Below, in pieces: positions 24,849-38,375 of a DNA stretch of 64,000 bases. How positions within the stretch are numbered: the first letter of the stretch is position 1; the number at the start of each line of letters is the position of its first letter. Source of the stretch: Paragordius varius (lineage: Eukaryota; Nematomorpha). A program made the translations under genes and the position numbers. Location: contig OZ176052.1 of assembly GCA_964247055.1 (NCBI GenBank), forward strand, positions 12,896,001 to 12,960,000, read 5' to 3'. Below the pieces are notes generated by a model that saw only the letters and a program-made list of their open reading frames with translations, made no database searches and was not told the DNA's origin.

Positions 24849-26000
24849 TCTTAGTAAGACTACATCAAAATATAGAAATAGTTTGACAAACTCTTTCATA
24901 TCCGATTTTTACAACGATACTTTAAAAATTAATGTATAAAACTAGTCGCATCAATACTCAAGTTAAACTTTGTCCTTAAAAATCGGATATTGGTCACCGG
25001 TGAACAAAATTATTTTTTATACATTCTCTTAGCAAGACTACATCAAAATATAGAGATAGTTTGACAAACTCTTTCATATCCGATTTTTACAACGATACTT
25101 TAAAAATTAATGTATAAAACTAGTCGCATCAATACTCAAGTTAAACTTTGTCCTTAAAAATCGGATATTGGTCACCGGAGAACAAAATTATTTTTTATAC
25201 ATTCTCTTAGTAAGACTACATCAAAATATAGAAATAGTTTGACAAACTCTTTCATATCCGATTTTTACAACGATACTTTAAAAATTAATGTATTAAACTA
25301 GTCGCATCTATACTCAAGTTAAACTTTGTCCTTAAAAATCGGATATTGGTCACCGGTCAACAAAATTAATTTTTATACATTCTCTTAGTAAGACTACATC
25401 CAAATATAGAGATAGTTTGACAAACTCTTTCATATTCGATTTTTACAACGATACTTTAAAAATTAATGTGTTAAACTAGTCGCATCAATACTCAAGTTAA
25501 ACTTTGTCCTTAAAAATCGAATATTGGTCACCGGTGATCTAAATTATTTTTTATACATTCTCTTAGTAAGACTACATCAAAATATAGAAATAGTTTGACA
25601 AACTCTTTCATATCCGATTTTTACAACGATACTTTAAAAATTAATGTATTAAACTAGTCGCATCAATACTCAAGCTAAACATTGTCCTTAAAAATCGGAT
25701 ATTGGTCACCGGTGAACAAAACTATTTTTTATACATTCTCTTAGTAAGACTACATCAAAATTTAGAGATAGTTTGACCTCTTTCATATCCGATTTTTAGA
25801 ACGATACTTCAAAAATTAATGTATTAAACTAGTCACATCAATACTCAAGTAAAACTTTGTCCTAAAAAATCGGATATTGGTCACCGGTGAACAAAACTAT
25901 TTTTTATACATTCTCATAGTAAGACTACATCAAAATATAGAGATAGTTTGACAAACTCTTTCATATCCGATTTTTACAACGATACTTTAAAAATTAATGT
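24849..26000. repeat. Triplicated six-monomer block, copy 3
   Basis: Copy at +1,949 of the second block (CCGGAG at 25,177, TTTAGAG at 25,761). Copies 2 and 3 share the ATTCTCATAG extension and so are closer to each other than to copy 1. Between them (24,050-24,849) is a run of CTAAACATTG monomers ending with a rare CTTAGAAAGAC junction, itself repeated 1,418 bases later near 26,091. Confidence 0.85.
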
Positions 26001-26309
26001 ATTAAACTAGTCGCATCAATACTCAAGCTAAACATTGTCCTTAAAAATCGGATATTGGTCACCGGTGAACAAAACTATTTTTTATACATTCTCTTAGAAA
26101 GACTACATCAAAATATAGAGATAGTTTGACCTCTTTCATATCCGATTTTTAGAACGATACTTCAAAAATTAATGTATAAAACTAGTCGCATCAATACTCA
26201 AGTAAAACTTTGTCCTAAAAAATCGGATATTGGTCACCGGTGAACAAAACTATTTTTTATACATTCTCATAGTAAGACTACATCAAAATATAGAGATAGT
26301 TTGACAAAC

Positions 26310-27150
26310 TCTTTCATATCCGATTTTTACAACGATACTTTAAAAATTAATGTATAAAACTAGTCGCATCAATACTCAAGTTAAACTTTGTCCTTAAAAA
26401 TCGGATATTGGTCACCGGTGAACAAAATTATTTTTTATACATTCTCTTAGTAAGACTACATCAAAATATAAAAATAGTTTGACAAACTTTCATATCCGAT
26501 TTTTACAACGATACTTTAAAAATTAATGTATTAAACTAGTCGCATCAATACTCAAGTTAAACTTTGTCCTTAAAAATCGGATATTGGTCACCGGTGAACA
26601 AAATTATTTTTTATACATTCTCTTAGCAAGACTACATCAAAATATAGAGATAGTTTGACAAACTCTTTCATATCCGATTTTTACAACGATACTTTAAAAA
26701 TTAATGTATAAAACTAGTCGCATCAATACTCAAGTTAAACTTTGTCCTTAAAAATCGAATATTGGTCACCGGTGATCTAAATTATTTTTTATACATTCTC
26801 TTAGTAAGACTACATCAAAATATAGAAATAGTTTGACAAACTCTTTCATATCCGATTTTTACAACGATACTTTAAAAATTAATGTAAACTAGTCGCATCA
26901 ATACTCAAGCTAAACATTGTCCTTAAAAATCGGATATTGGTCACCGGGGAACCTATTTTTTATACATTCTCTTAGTAAGACTACATCAAAATATAGAGAT
27001 AGTTTGACCTCTTTCATATCCGATTTTTAGAACGATACTTCAAAAATTAATGTATAAAACTAGTCACATCAATACTCAAGTAAAACTTTGTCCTAAAAAA
27101 TCGGATATTGGTCACCGGTGAACAAAATTATTTTTTATACATTCTCTTAG
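26310..27150. repeat. Distant copy of 8,105-8,945
   Basis: Same monomer order and same private deletions as 8,105-8,945 at a constant offset of 18,205. Differences noticed include ATATAAAAATAG, CCGGGGAAC and TAGTCACATC here. After 27,150 the two loci part: the left locus goes on with an AGAAATAG monomer, this one with a TAGTAGGAC / TTTGGC monomer. Confidence 0.8.
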
Positions 27151-27917
27151 TAGGACTACATCAAAATATAGAGATAGTTTGGCAAACTGTTTCATATCCG
27201 ATTTTTACAACGATACTTTAAAAATTAATGTATAAAACTAGTCGCATCAATACTCAAGTTAAATTTTGTCCTTAAAAATGGGATATTGGTCACCGGTGAA
27301 CAAAACTATTTTTTATACATTCTCATAGTAAGACTACATCAAAAAAGAGATAGTTTGACAAACTATTTCATATCCGATTTTTACAACGATACTTTAGAAA
27401 TTAATGTATAAAACTAGTCGCATCAATACTCAAACTTTGTCCTTAAAAATCGAATATTGGTCACCGGTGAACAAAATTATTTTTTATACATTCTCTTAGT
27501 AAGACTACATCAAAATATAGAGATAGTTTGACAAACTCTTTCATATCCGATTTTTACAACGATACTTTAAAAATTAATGTGTTAAACTAGTCGCATCAAT
27601 ACTCAAGTTAAACTTTGTCCTTAAAAATCGAATATTGGTCACCGGTGATCTAAATTATTTTTTATACATTCTCTTAGTAAGACTACATCAAAATATAGAA
27701 ATAGTTTGACAAACTCTTTCATATCCGATTTTTACAACGATACTTTAAAAATTAATGTATTAAACTAGTCGCATCAATACTCAAGCTAAACATTGTCCTT
27801 AAAAATCGGATATTGGTCACCGGTGAACAAAACTATTTTTTATACATTCTCTTAGTAAGACTACATCAAAATATAGAGATAGTTTGACCTCTTTCATATC
27901 CGATTTTTAGAACGATA

Positions 27918-28598
27918 CTTCAAAAATTAATGTATTAAACTAGTCGCATCAATACTCAAGCTAAACTTTGTCCTTAAAAATCGGATATTGGTCACCGGTC
28001 AACAAAATTAATTTTTATACATTCTCTTAGTAAGACTACATCCAAATATAAAGATAGTTTGACAAACTCTTTCATATTCGATTTTTACAACAATACTTTA
28101 AAAATTAATGTGTTAAACTAGTCGCAACAATACTCAAGCTAAACATTGTCCTTAACAATCGGATATTGGTCACCGGTGAACAAAACTATTTTTTATACAT
28201 TCTCTTAGTAAGACTACATCAAAATATAGAGATAGTTTGACAAACTCTTTCATATCCGATTTTTACAACGATACTTTAAAAATTAATGTATTAAACTAGT
28301 CGCATCAATACTCAAGCTAAACATTGTCCTTAAAAATCGGATATTGGTCACCGGTGAACAAAACTATTTTTTATACATTCTCTTAGTAAGACTACATCAA
28401 AATATAGAGATAGTTTGACCTCTTTCATATCCGATTTTTAGAACGATACTTCAAAAATTAATGTATAAAACTAGTCGCATCAATACTCAAGTAAAACTTT
28501 GTCCTAAAAAATCGGATATTGGTCACCGGTGAACAAAACTATTTTTTATACATTCTCATAGTAAGACTACATCAAAATATACAGATAGTTTGACAAAC
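27918..28598. repeat. Distant copy of 9,180-9,860
   Basis: Matches at +18,738 with three exact anchors. Private differences here are CCGGTCAAC instead of CCGGTAAAC, ACAACAATAC near 28,090, GTCGCAACAATAC near 28,123 and TTAACAATCGG near 28,153. It follows the +18,205 copy in the same left-to-right order as at the source locus. Confidence 0.8.
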
Positions 28599-28799
28599 TA
28601 TTTCATATCCGATTTTTACAACGATACTTTAGAAATTAATGTATAAAACTAGTCGCATCAATACTCAAACTTTGTCCTTAAAAATCGAATATTGGTCACC
28701 GGTGAACAAAATTGTTTTTTATACATTCTCTTAGTAAGACTACATCAAAATATAGAGATAGTTTGACAAACTCTTTCATATCCGATTTTTACAACGATA

Positions 28800-31260
28800 C
28801 TTTAAAAATTATGGTATTAAACCAGTCGCATCAATACTCAAGTTAAACTTTGACCTAAAAAATCGGATATTGGTCACCGGTGAACAAAATTATTTTTTAT
28901 ACATTCTCTTAGTAAGACTACATCAAAATATAGAAATAGTTTGACAAACTCTTTCATATCCGATTTTTACAACGATACTTTAAAAATTATTAAAACTAGT
29001 CGCATCAATACTCAAGTTAAACTTTGTCCTTAAAAATCGAATATACCGGTGAACAAAATTATTTTTTATACATTCTCTTAGTAGGACTACATCAAAATAT
29101 AGAGATAGTTTGACAAACTCTTTCATATCCAATTTCTACAACGATACTATAAAAATTAATGTATAAAACTAGTCGTATCAATAAATCGCATCAATACTCA
29201 TGTTAAACTTTGTCCTTAAAAATCGGATATTGGTCACCGGTGAACAAAATTATTTTTTATACATTCTCTTACTAGGACTACATCAAAATATAGAGATAGT
29301 TTGGCAAACTCTTTCATATCCGATTTTTTCAACGATACTTTAAAAATTAATGTATAAAAACTAGTCGCATCAATACTCAAGTTAAACTTTGTCCTTAAAA
29401 ATCGGATATTGGTCACCGGTGAACAAAATTATTTTTTATACATTCTCTTAGTAAGACTACATGAAAATATAGAGATAGTTTGACAAATTCATTCATATCC
29501 GATTTTTACAACGATACTTTAAAAATTATTAAAACTAGTCGCATCAATACTCAAGTTAAACTTTGTCCTTAAAAATCGAATATACCGGTGAAAAAAATTA
29601 TTTTTTATACATTCTCTTAGCAAGACTACATCAAAATATAGAGATAGTTTGACAAACTCTTTCATATCCGATTTTTACAACGATACTTTAAAAATTAATG
29701 TATAAAACTAGTCGCATCAATACTCAAGTTAAACTTTGTCCTTAAAAATCGGATATTGGTCACCGGTGAACAAAATTATTTTTTATACATTCTCTTAGTA
29801 AGACTACATCAAAATATAGAAATAGTTTGACAAACTCTTTCATATCCGATTTTTACAACGATACTTTAAAAATTAATGTATTAAACTAGTCGCATCAATA
29901 CTCAAGTTAAACTTTGTCCTTAAAAATCGGATATTGGTCACCGGTGAACAAAATTAATTTTTATACATTCTCTTAGTAAGACTACATCCAAATATAGAGA
30001 TAGTTTGACAAACTCTTTCATATTCGATTTTTACAACGATACTTTAAAAATTAATGTATAAAACTAGTCGCATCAATACTCAAGTCAAATTTTCTCCTTA
30101 AAAATGGGATATTGGTCACCGGTGAACAAAATTATTTTTTATACATTCTCTTAGTAAGACTACATCAAAATATAGAGATAGTTTGACAAACTCTTTCATA
30201 TCCGATTTTTACAACGATACTTTAAAAATTAATGTATTAAACTAATCGCATCAATACTCAAGTTAAACTTTGTCCTTAAAAATCGGATATTGGTCACCTA
30301 TGAACAAAATTATTTTTTATACATTCTCTTAGTAAGACTACATGAAAATATAGAGATAGTTTGCCAAATTCATTCATATCCGATTTTTACAACGATACTT
30401 TAAAAATTATTAAAACTAGTCGCATCAATACTCAAGTTAAACTTTGTCCTTAAAAATCGGATATTGGTCACCGGTGAACAAAATTATTTTTTATACATTC
30501 TCTTACTAGGACTACATCAAAATATAGAGATAGTTTGGCAAACTCTTTCATATCCGATTTTTTCAACGATACTTTAAAAATTAATGTATAAAAACTAGTC
30601 GCATCAATACTCAAGTTAAACTTTGTCCTTAAAAATCGGATATTGGTCACCGGTGAACAAAATTATTTTTTATACATTCTCTTAGTAAGACTACATCAAA
30701 TTATAGAGATAGTTTGACACACTCTTTCATATCCGATTTTTACAACGATACTTTAAAAATTAATGTATTAAACTAATCGCATCAATACTCAAGTTTAACT
30801 TTGTCCTTAAAAATCGGATATTGGTCACCGGTGAACAAAATTATTTTTTATACATTCTCTTAGTAAGACTACAATAAAATATAGAGATAGTTTGCCAAAT
30901 TCATTCATATCCGATTTTTACAACGATACTTTATAAATTATTAAAACTAGTCGCATCAATACTCAAGTTAAACTTTGTCCTTAAAAATCGAATATACCGG
31001 TGAACAAAATTATTTTTTATACATTCTCTTAGTAGGACTACATCAAAATATAGAGATAGTTTGACAAACTCTTTCATATCCGATTTTTACAACGATACTA
31101 TAAAAATTAATGTATAAAACTAGTCGTATCAATAAATCGCATCAATACTCAAGTTAAACTTTGTCCTTAAAAATCGGATATTGGTCACCGGTGAACAAAA
31201 TTATTTTTTATACATTCTCTTACTAGGACTACATCAAAATATAGAGATAGTTTGACAAAC
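28800..31260. repeat. Array zone 5: zone-3 monomer types again
   Basis: ATTATTAAAAC / ATATACCGG short monomers, TACTAGGAC monomers, 13-bp-insertion monomers and TTTGCCAAATTCATTC monomers return. About 29,340-29,690 matches 15,780-16,130 at an exact +13,560 (ACATGAAAATATAG, and GGTGAAAAAAATT at 16,027 and 29,587). The AATTTTCTCC / ATGGGAT monomer at 30,089 corresponds to 11,181 (+18,908). CACCTATGAAC at 30,296 is a private loss of the palindrome. Confidence 0.65.
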
Positions 31261-32360
31261 TCTTTCATATCCGATTTTTACAACGATACTTTAAAAATTA
31301 ATGTGTTAAACTAGTCGCATCAATACTCAAATTAAACTTTGTCCTTAAAAATCGGATATTGGTCACCGGTGAACAAAATTATTTTTTATATATTCTCTTA
31401 GCAAGACTACATCAAAATATAGAGATAGTTTGACAAACTCTTTCATATCCGATTTTTACAACGATACTTTAAAAATTAATGTATAAACTAGTCGCATCAA
31501 TACTCAAGTTAAACTTTGTACTTAAAAATCGAATATTGGTCACCGGTGAACAAAATTATTTTTTATACATTCTCTTAGTGAGACTACATCAAAATATAGA
31601 GATAGTTTGACAAACTCTTTCATATCCGATTTTTACAACGATACTTTAAAAATTAATGTGTTAAACTAGTCGCATCAATACTCAAATTAAACTTTGTCCT
31701 TAAAAATCGGATATTGGTCACCGGTAAACAAAATTATTTTTTATATATTCTCTTAGCAAGACTACATCAAAATATAGAGATAGTTTGACAAACTCTTTCA
31801 TATCCGATTTTTACAACGATACTTTAAAAATTAATCTATTAAAATAGTCGCATCAATACTCAAGTTAAACTTTGTCCTTAAAAATCGGATATTTGTCACC
31901 GGTGAACAAAATTATTTTTTATACATTCTCTTAGCAAGACTACATCAAAATATAGAGATAGTTTGACAAACTCTTTCATATCCGATTTTTACAACGATAC
32001 AAATTAATGTGTTAAACTAGTCGCATCAATACTCAAATTAAACTTTGTCCTTAAAAATCGGATATTGGTCACCGGTAAACAAAATTATTTTTTATATATT
32101 CTCTTTGCAAGACTACATCAAAATATAGAGATAGTTTGACAAACTCTTTCATATCCGATTTTTACAACGATACTTTAAAAATTAATGTATTAAAATAGTC
32201 GCATCAATACTCAAGTTAAACTTTGTCCTTAAAAATCGGATATTGGTCACCGGTGAACAAAATTATTTTTTATACATTCTCTTAGCAAGACTACATCAAA
32301 ATATAGAGATAGTTTGACAAACTCTTTCATATCCGATTTTTACAACGATACTTTAAAAAT
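31260..32360. repeat. 1.1-kb block repeated at +10,382, copy 1
   Basis: Six monomers of the types that dominate right of 41.6 kb: GTGTTAAAC with CTCAAATTAAAC, CCGGTAAAC (31,723 and 42,105), TATATATTC with CTTAGCAAG, TATTAAAATAG, and a monomer with a 5-bp deletion giving GATACAAATTAATG (31,996 and 42,378). It stands isolated here, with different types on both sides. One base is missing near 31,480 relative to the other copy. Confidence 0.8.
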
Positions 32361-34150
32361 TAATGTATAAAACTAGTCGTATCAATAAATCGCATCAATA
32401 CTCAAGTTAAACTTTGTCCTTAAAAATCGGATATTGGTCACCGGTGAACAAAATTATTTTTTATATATTCTCTTAGCAAGACTACATCAAAATATAGAGA
32501 TAGTTTGACAAACTCATTAATATCCGATTTTACAACGATACTTTAAAAATTAATGTATAAAACTAGTCGCATCAATACTCAAGTTAAACTTTGTCCTTAA
32601 AAATCGAATATTGGTCACCGGTGAACAAAATTATTTTTTATACATTCTCTTAGTGAGACTACATCAAAATATGGAGATAGTTTGACAAACTCTTTCATAT
32701 CCGATTTTTACAACGATACTTTAAAAATTAATGTATTAAACTAGTCGCATCAATACTCAAGTAAAACTTTGTCCTTAAAAATCGGATATTGGTCACCGGT
32801 GAACAAAATAATTTTTTATACATTCTCTTAGTAAGACTACATCAAATAGTAGAGATAGTAGGACAAACTCTTTCATATCCGATTTTTACAACGATACTTT
32901 AAAAATTAATGTATTAAAGTAGTCGTATCAATAAGTTAAACTTTGTCCTTAAAAATCGGATATCGGTCACCGGTGAACAAAATAATTTTTTATACATTCT
33001 CTTAGTAAGACTACATCAAAATATAGAGATAATTTGACAAACTCTTTCATATCCGATTTTTACAACGATACTTTAAAAATTAATGTATAAAACTAGGCGT
33101 ATCAATAAATCGCATCAATACTCAAGTTAAACTTTGTCCTTAAAAATCGGATATTAGTCACCGGTGAACAAAATTATTTTTTATACATTCTCTTAGTAGG
33201 ACTACATCAAAATATAGAGTTAGTTTGGCAAACTGTTTCATATCCGATTTTTACAACGATACTTTAAAAATTAATGTATAAAACTAGTCGCATCAATACT
33301 CAAGTTAAACTTTGTCCTTAAAAATCGGATATTGGTCACCGGTGAACAAAATTATTTTTTATACATTCTCTTAGTAAGACTACATCAAAATATAGAGATA
33401 GTTTGACAAACTCTTTCATATCCAATTTTTACAACGATACTTTAAAAATTATGGTATTAAACCAGTCGCATCAATACTCAAGTTAAACTTTGTCCTTAAA
33501 AATCGGATATTGGTCACCGGTGAACAAAATTATTTTATATACATTCTCTTAGTAAGACTACATCATAAAGAGATAGTTTGACAAACTCTTTCATATCCGA
33601 TTTTTACAACGATACTTTAAAAATTAATGTATAAAACTAGTCGTATCAATACTCAAGTTAAACTTTGTCCTTAAAAATCGGATATTGGTCACCGGTGAAC
33701 AAAATTATTTTATATACATTTTCTTAGTAAGACTACATCAAAATAAAGAGATAGTTTGACAAACTCTTTCATATCCGATTTTTACAACGATACTTTAAAA
33801 ATTAATGTATAAAACTAGTCGCATCAATACTCAAGTTAAACTTTGTCCTTAAAAATCGGATATTGGTCACCGGTGAACAAAATTATTTTTTATACATTCT
33901 CTTAGTAAGACTACATCAAAATATAGTAATAGTGTGACAAACTCTTTCATATCCGATTTTTACAACGATACTTTAAAAATTAATGTATTAAACTAGTCGC
34001 ATCAATACTCAAGTTAAACTTTGTCCTTAAAAATCGGATATTGGTCACCGGTGAACAAAATTATTTTTTATACATTCTCTTAGTAAGACTACATCAAAAT
34101 ATAGAAATAGTTTGACAAACTCTTTCATATCCGATTTTTACAACGATACT
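32300..34150. repeat. 2,167-bp higher-order repeat, copy 1
   Basis: About ten monomers: CTCATTAATATCC (32,512), AGTGAGAC with ATATGGAG, AAATAGTAGAGATAGTAGG (ATCAAATAGT at 32,841), a monomer in which GTATCAATA is joined to AGTTAAAC (an internal loss), CTAGGCGTATC with the 13-bp insertion, TTTGGCAAACTG, ATTATGGTATTAAACC, ATCATAAAGAG and AAATAAAGAG. All recur at +2,167. AATAGTGTGAC near 33,930 is private to this copy. Confidence 0.9.
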
Positions 34151-34459
34151 ATAAAAATTAATGTATAAAACTAGTCGTATCAATAAATCGCATCAATACT
34201 CAAGTTAAACTTTGTCCTTAAAAATCGGATATTGGTCACCGGTGAACAAAATTATTTTTTATACATTCTCTTAGTAAGACTACATCAAAATATAGTAATA
34301 GTTTGACAAACTCTTTCATATCCGATTTTTACAACGATACTTTAAAAATTAATGTATTAAACTAGTCGCATCAATACTCAAGTTAAACTTTGTCCTTAAA
34401 AATCGGATATTGGTCACCGGTGAACAAAATTATTTTTTATACATTCTCTTAGTAAGACT

Positions 34460-36317
34460 ACATCAAAATATAGAGATAGTTTGACAAACTCTTTCATATC
34501 CGATTTTTACAACGATACTTTAAAAATTAATGTATAAAACTAGTCGTATCAATAAATCGCATCAATACTCAAGTTAAACTTTGTCCTTAAAAATCGGATA
34601 TTGGTCACCGGTGAACAAAATTATTTTTTATATATTCTCTTAGCAAGACTACATCAAAATATAGAGATAGTTTGACAAACTCATTAATATCCGATTTTAC
34701 AACGATACTTTAAAAATTAATGTATAAAACTAGTCGCATCAATACTCAAGTTAAACTTTGTCCTTAAAAATCGAATATTGGTCACCGGTGAACAAAATTA
34801 TTTTTTATACATTCTCTTAGTGAGACTACATCAAAATATGGAGATAGTTTGACAAACTCTTTCATATCCGATTTTTACAACGATACTTTAAAAATTAATG
34901 TATTAAACTAGTCGCATCAATACTCAAGTAAAACTTTGTCCTTAAAAATCGGATATTGGTCACCGGTGAACAAAATAATTTTTTATACATTCTCTTAGTA
35001 AGACTACATCAAATAGTAGAGATAGTAGGACAAACTCTTTCATATCCGATTTTTACAACGATACTTTAAAAATTAATGTATTAAAGTAGTCGTATCAATA
35101 AGTTAAACTTTGTCCTTAAAAATCGGATATCGGTCACCGGTGAACAAAATAATTTTTTATACATTCTCTTAGTAAGACTACATCAAAATATAGAGATAAT
35201 TTGACAAACTCTTTCATATCCGATTTTTACAACGATACTTTAAAAATTAATGTATAAAACTAGGCGTATCAATAAATCGCATCAATACTCAAGTTAAACT
35301 TTGTCCTTAAAAATCGGATATTAGTCACCGGTGAACAAAATTATTTTTTATACATTCTCTTAGTAGGACTACATCAAAATATAGAGTTAGTTTGGCAAAC
35401 TGTTTCATATCCGATTTTTACAACGATACTTTAAAAATTAATGTATAAAACTAGTCGCATCAATACTCAAGTTAAACTTTGTCCTTAAAAATCGGATATT
35501 GGTCACCGGTGAACAAAATTATTTTTTATACATTCTCTTAGTAAGACTACATCAAAATATAGAGATAGTTTGACAAACTCTTTCATATCCAATTTTTACA
35601 ACGATACTTTAAAAATTATGGTATTAAACCAGTCGCATCAATACTCAAGTTAAACTTTGTCCTTAAAAATCGGATATTGGTCACCGGTGAACAAAATTAT
35701 TTTATATACATTCTCTTAGTAAGACTACATCATAAAGAGATAGTTTGACAAACTCTTTCATATCCGATTTTTACAACGATACTTTAAAAATTAATGTATA
35801 AAACTAGTCGTATCAATACTCAAGTTAAACTTTGTCCTTAAAAATCGGATATTGGTCACCGGTGAACAAAATTATTTTATATACATTTTCTTAGTAAGAC
35901 TACATCAAAATAAAGAGATAGTTTGACAAACTCTTTCATATCCGATTTTTACAACGATACTTTAAAAATTAATGTATAAAACTAGTCGCATCAATACTCA
36001 AGTTAAACTTTGTCCTTAAAAATCGGATATTGGTCACCGGTGAACAAAATTATTTTTTATACATTCTCTTAGTAAGACTACATCAAAATATAGTAATAGT
36101 TTGACAAACTCTTTCATATCCGATTTTTACAACGATACTTTAAAAATTAATGTATTAAACTAGTCGCATCAATACTCAAGTTAAACTTTGTCCTTAAAAA
36201 TCGGATATTGGTCACCGGTGAACAAAATTATTTTTTATACATTCTCTTAGTAAGACTACATCAAAATATAGAAATAGTTTGACAAACTCTTTCATATCCG
36301 ATTTTTACAACGATACT
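34460..36317. repeat. 2,167-bp higher-order repeat, copy 2
   Basis: Nearly identical copy of 32,300-34,150 (ACTCATTAA at 34,679, ATCAAATAGT at 35,008). Its last three to four monomers, with ATTATGGTATTAAACC and ATCATAAAGAG, are repeated once more at +709 (35,731 and 36,440), up to about 36,830, with a short deletion ACTTTTTAATG in the extra copy. Confidence 0.9.
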
Positions 36318-37129
36318 TTAAAAATTATGGTATTAAACCAGTCGCATCAATACTCAAGTTAAACTTTGTCCTTAAAAATCGGATATTGGTCACCGGTGAA
36401 CAAAATTATTTTATATACATTCTCTTAGTAAGACTACATCATAAAGAGATAGTTTGACAAACTCTTTCATATCCGATTTTTACAACGATACTTTTTAATG
36501 TATAAAACTAGTCGTATCAATACTCAAGTTAAACTTTGTCCTTAAAAATCGGATATTGGTCACCGGTGAACAAAATTATTTTATATACATTTTCTTAGTA
36601 AGACTACATCAAAATAAAGAGATAGTTTGACAAACTCTTTCATATCCGATTTTTACAACGATACTTTAAAAATTAATGTATAAAACTAGTCGCATCAATA
36701 CTCAAGTTAAACTTTGTCCTTAAAAATCGGATATTGGTCACCGGTGAACAAAATTATTTTTTATACATTCTCTTAGTAAGACTACATCAAAATATAGTAA
36801 TAGTTTGACAAACTCTTTCATATCCGATTTTTACAACGATACTTTAAAAATTATGGTATTAAACCAGTCGCATCAATACTCAAGTTAAACTTTGTCCTTA
36901 AAAATCGGATATTGGTCACCGGTGAATAAAATAATTTTTTATACATTTTCTTAGCAAGACTACATTAAAATATAGAGATAGTTTGACAAACTCTTTCATA
37001 TCCGATTTTTACAATGATACTTTAAAAATTAATGTATAAAAGTAGTCGCATCAATACTCAAGTCAAATTTTGTCCTTGAAAATGGGATATTGATCACCGG
37101 TGAACAAAACTATTTTTTATACATTCTCT

Positions 37130-37915
37130 TAGTAAGACTACATTAAAATATAGAAATAGTTTGACAAACTCTTTCATATCCGATTTTTACAACGATAATT
37201 TAAAAATTAATGTATTAAAATAGTCGCATCAATACTCAAGTTAAACTTTGTAATTAAAAATCGGATATTGGTCACCGGTGAACAAAATTATTTTTTATAC
37301 ATTCTCTTAGTAAGACTACATCAAAATATAGAAATAGTTTGACAAACTCTTTCATATCCGATTTTTACAACGATATATTAAAAATTATGGTATTAAACCA
37401 GTCGCATCAATACTCAAGTTAAACTTTGTCCTTAAAAATCGGATATTGGTCACCGGTGAATAAAATTATTTTATATACATTCTCTTAGTAAGACTACATC
37501 AAAATAAAGAGATAGTTTGACAAACTCTTTCATATCCGATTTTTACAACGATACTTTAAAAATTAATGTATAAAACTAGTCGCATCAAAACTCAAGCTAA
37601 ACATTGTCCTTAAAAATCGGATATTGGTCACCGGTGAACAAAACTATTTTTTATACATTCTCTTAGTAAGACTACATCAAAATATAGAGATAGTTTGACA
37701 AACTCTTTCATATCCGATTTTTACAACGATACTTTAAAAATTAATGTATAAAACTAGTCGCATCAATACTCAAGTTAAACTTTGTCCTTTAAAATCGGAT
37801 ATTGGTCACCGGTGAACAAAATTATTTTTTATACATTCTCTTAGTAAGACTACATCAAAATATAGTAATAGTTTGACAAACTCTTTCATATCCGATTTTT
37901 ACAACGATACTTTAA
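37130..37915. repeat. 1,246-bp repeat, copy 1
   Basis: Markers are GTAATTAAAAATC (37,250 and 38,496), ATTATGGTATTAAACC, GGTGAATAAAATT (37,455 and 38,701), AAATAAAGAG and GCATCAAAACTC with CTAAACATTG. The offset is exactly seven 178-bp monomers. A further GAATAAAATT / AAAACTC monomer pair stands between the copies near 38,165. Confidence 0.85.
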
Positions 37916-38375
37916 AAATTATGGTATTAAACCAGTCGCATCAATACTCAAGTTAAACTTTGTCCTTAAAAATCGGATATTGGTCACCGGTGAATAAAAT
38001 AATTTTTTATACATTTTCTTAGCAAGACTACATTAAAATATAGAGATAGTTTGACAAACTCTTTCATATCCGATTTTTACAACGATACTTTAAAAATTAA
38101 TGTATAAAACTAGTCGCATCAAAACTCAAGTTAAACTTTGTCCTTAAAAATCGGATATTGGTCACCGGTGAATAAAATTATTTTATATACATTCTCTTAG
38201 TAAGACTACATCAAAATAAAGAGATAGTTTGACAAACTCTTTCATATCCGATTTTTACAACGATACTTTAAAAATTAATGTATAAAACTAGTCGCATCAA
38301 AACTCAAGCTAAACATTGTCCTTAAAAATCGGATATTGGTCACCGGTGAACAAAATTATTTTTTATACATTCTCT

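Larger units (their letters stand above)
20000..28800. repeat. Array zone 4: zone-2 monomer types again
   Basis: The CTAAACATTG, GATCTAAATT, AGAACGATACTTC, ATTCTCATAG and CATCCAAATATAG types return, together with CCGGAGAAC, CCGGTCAAC, GCATCTATAC and AAAATTTAGAG markers not seen in zone 2. Several parts are offset copies of zone 2 at about 18.2-18.9 kb. One 300-base part (about 27,175-27,480, with CAAACTGTTTC and TTTAGAAATT) instead matches 19,910-20,210. No gene or non-satellite sequence is present. Confidence 0.7.
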
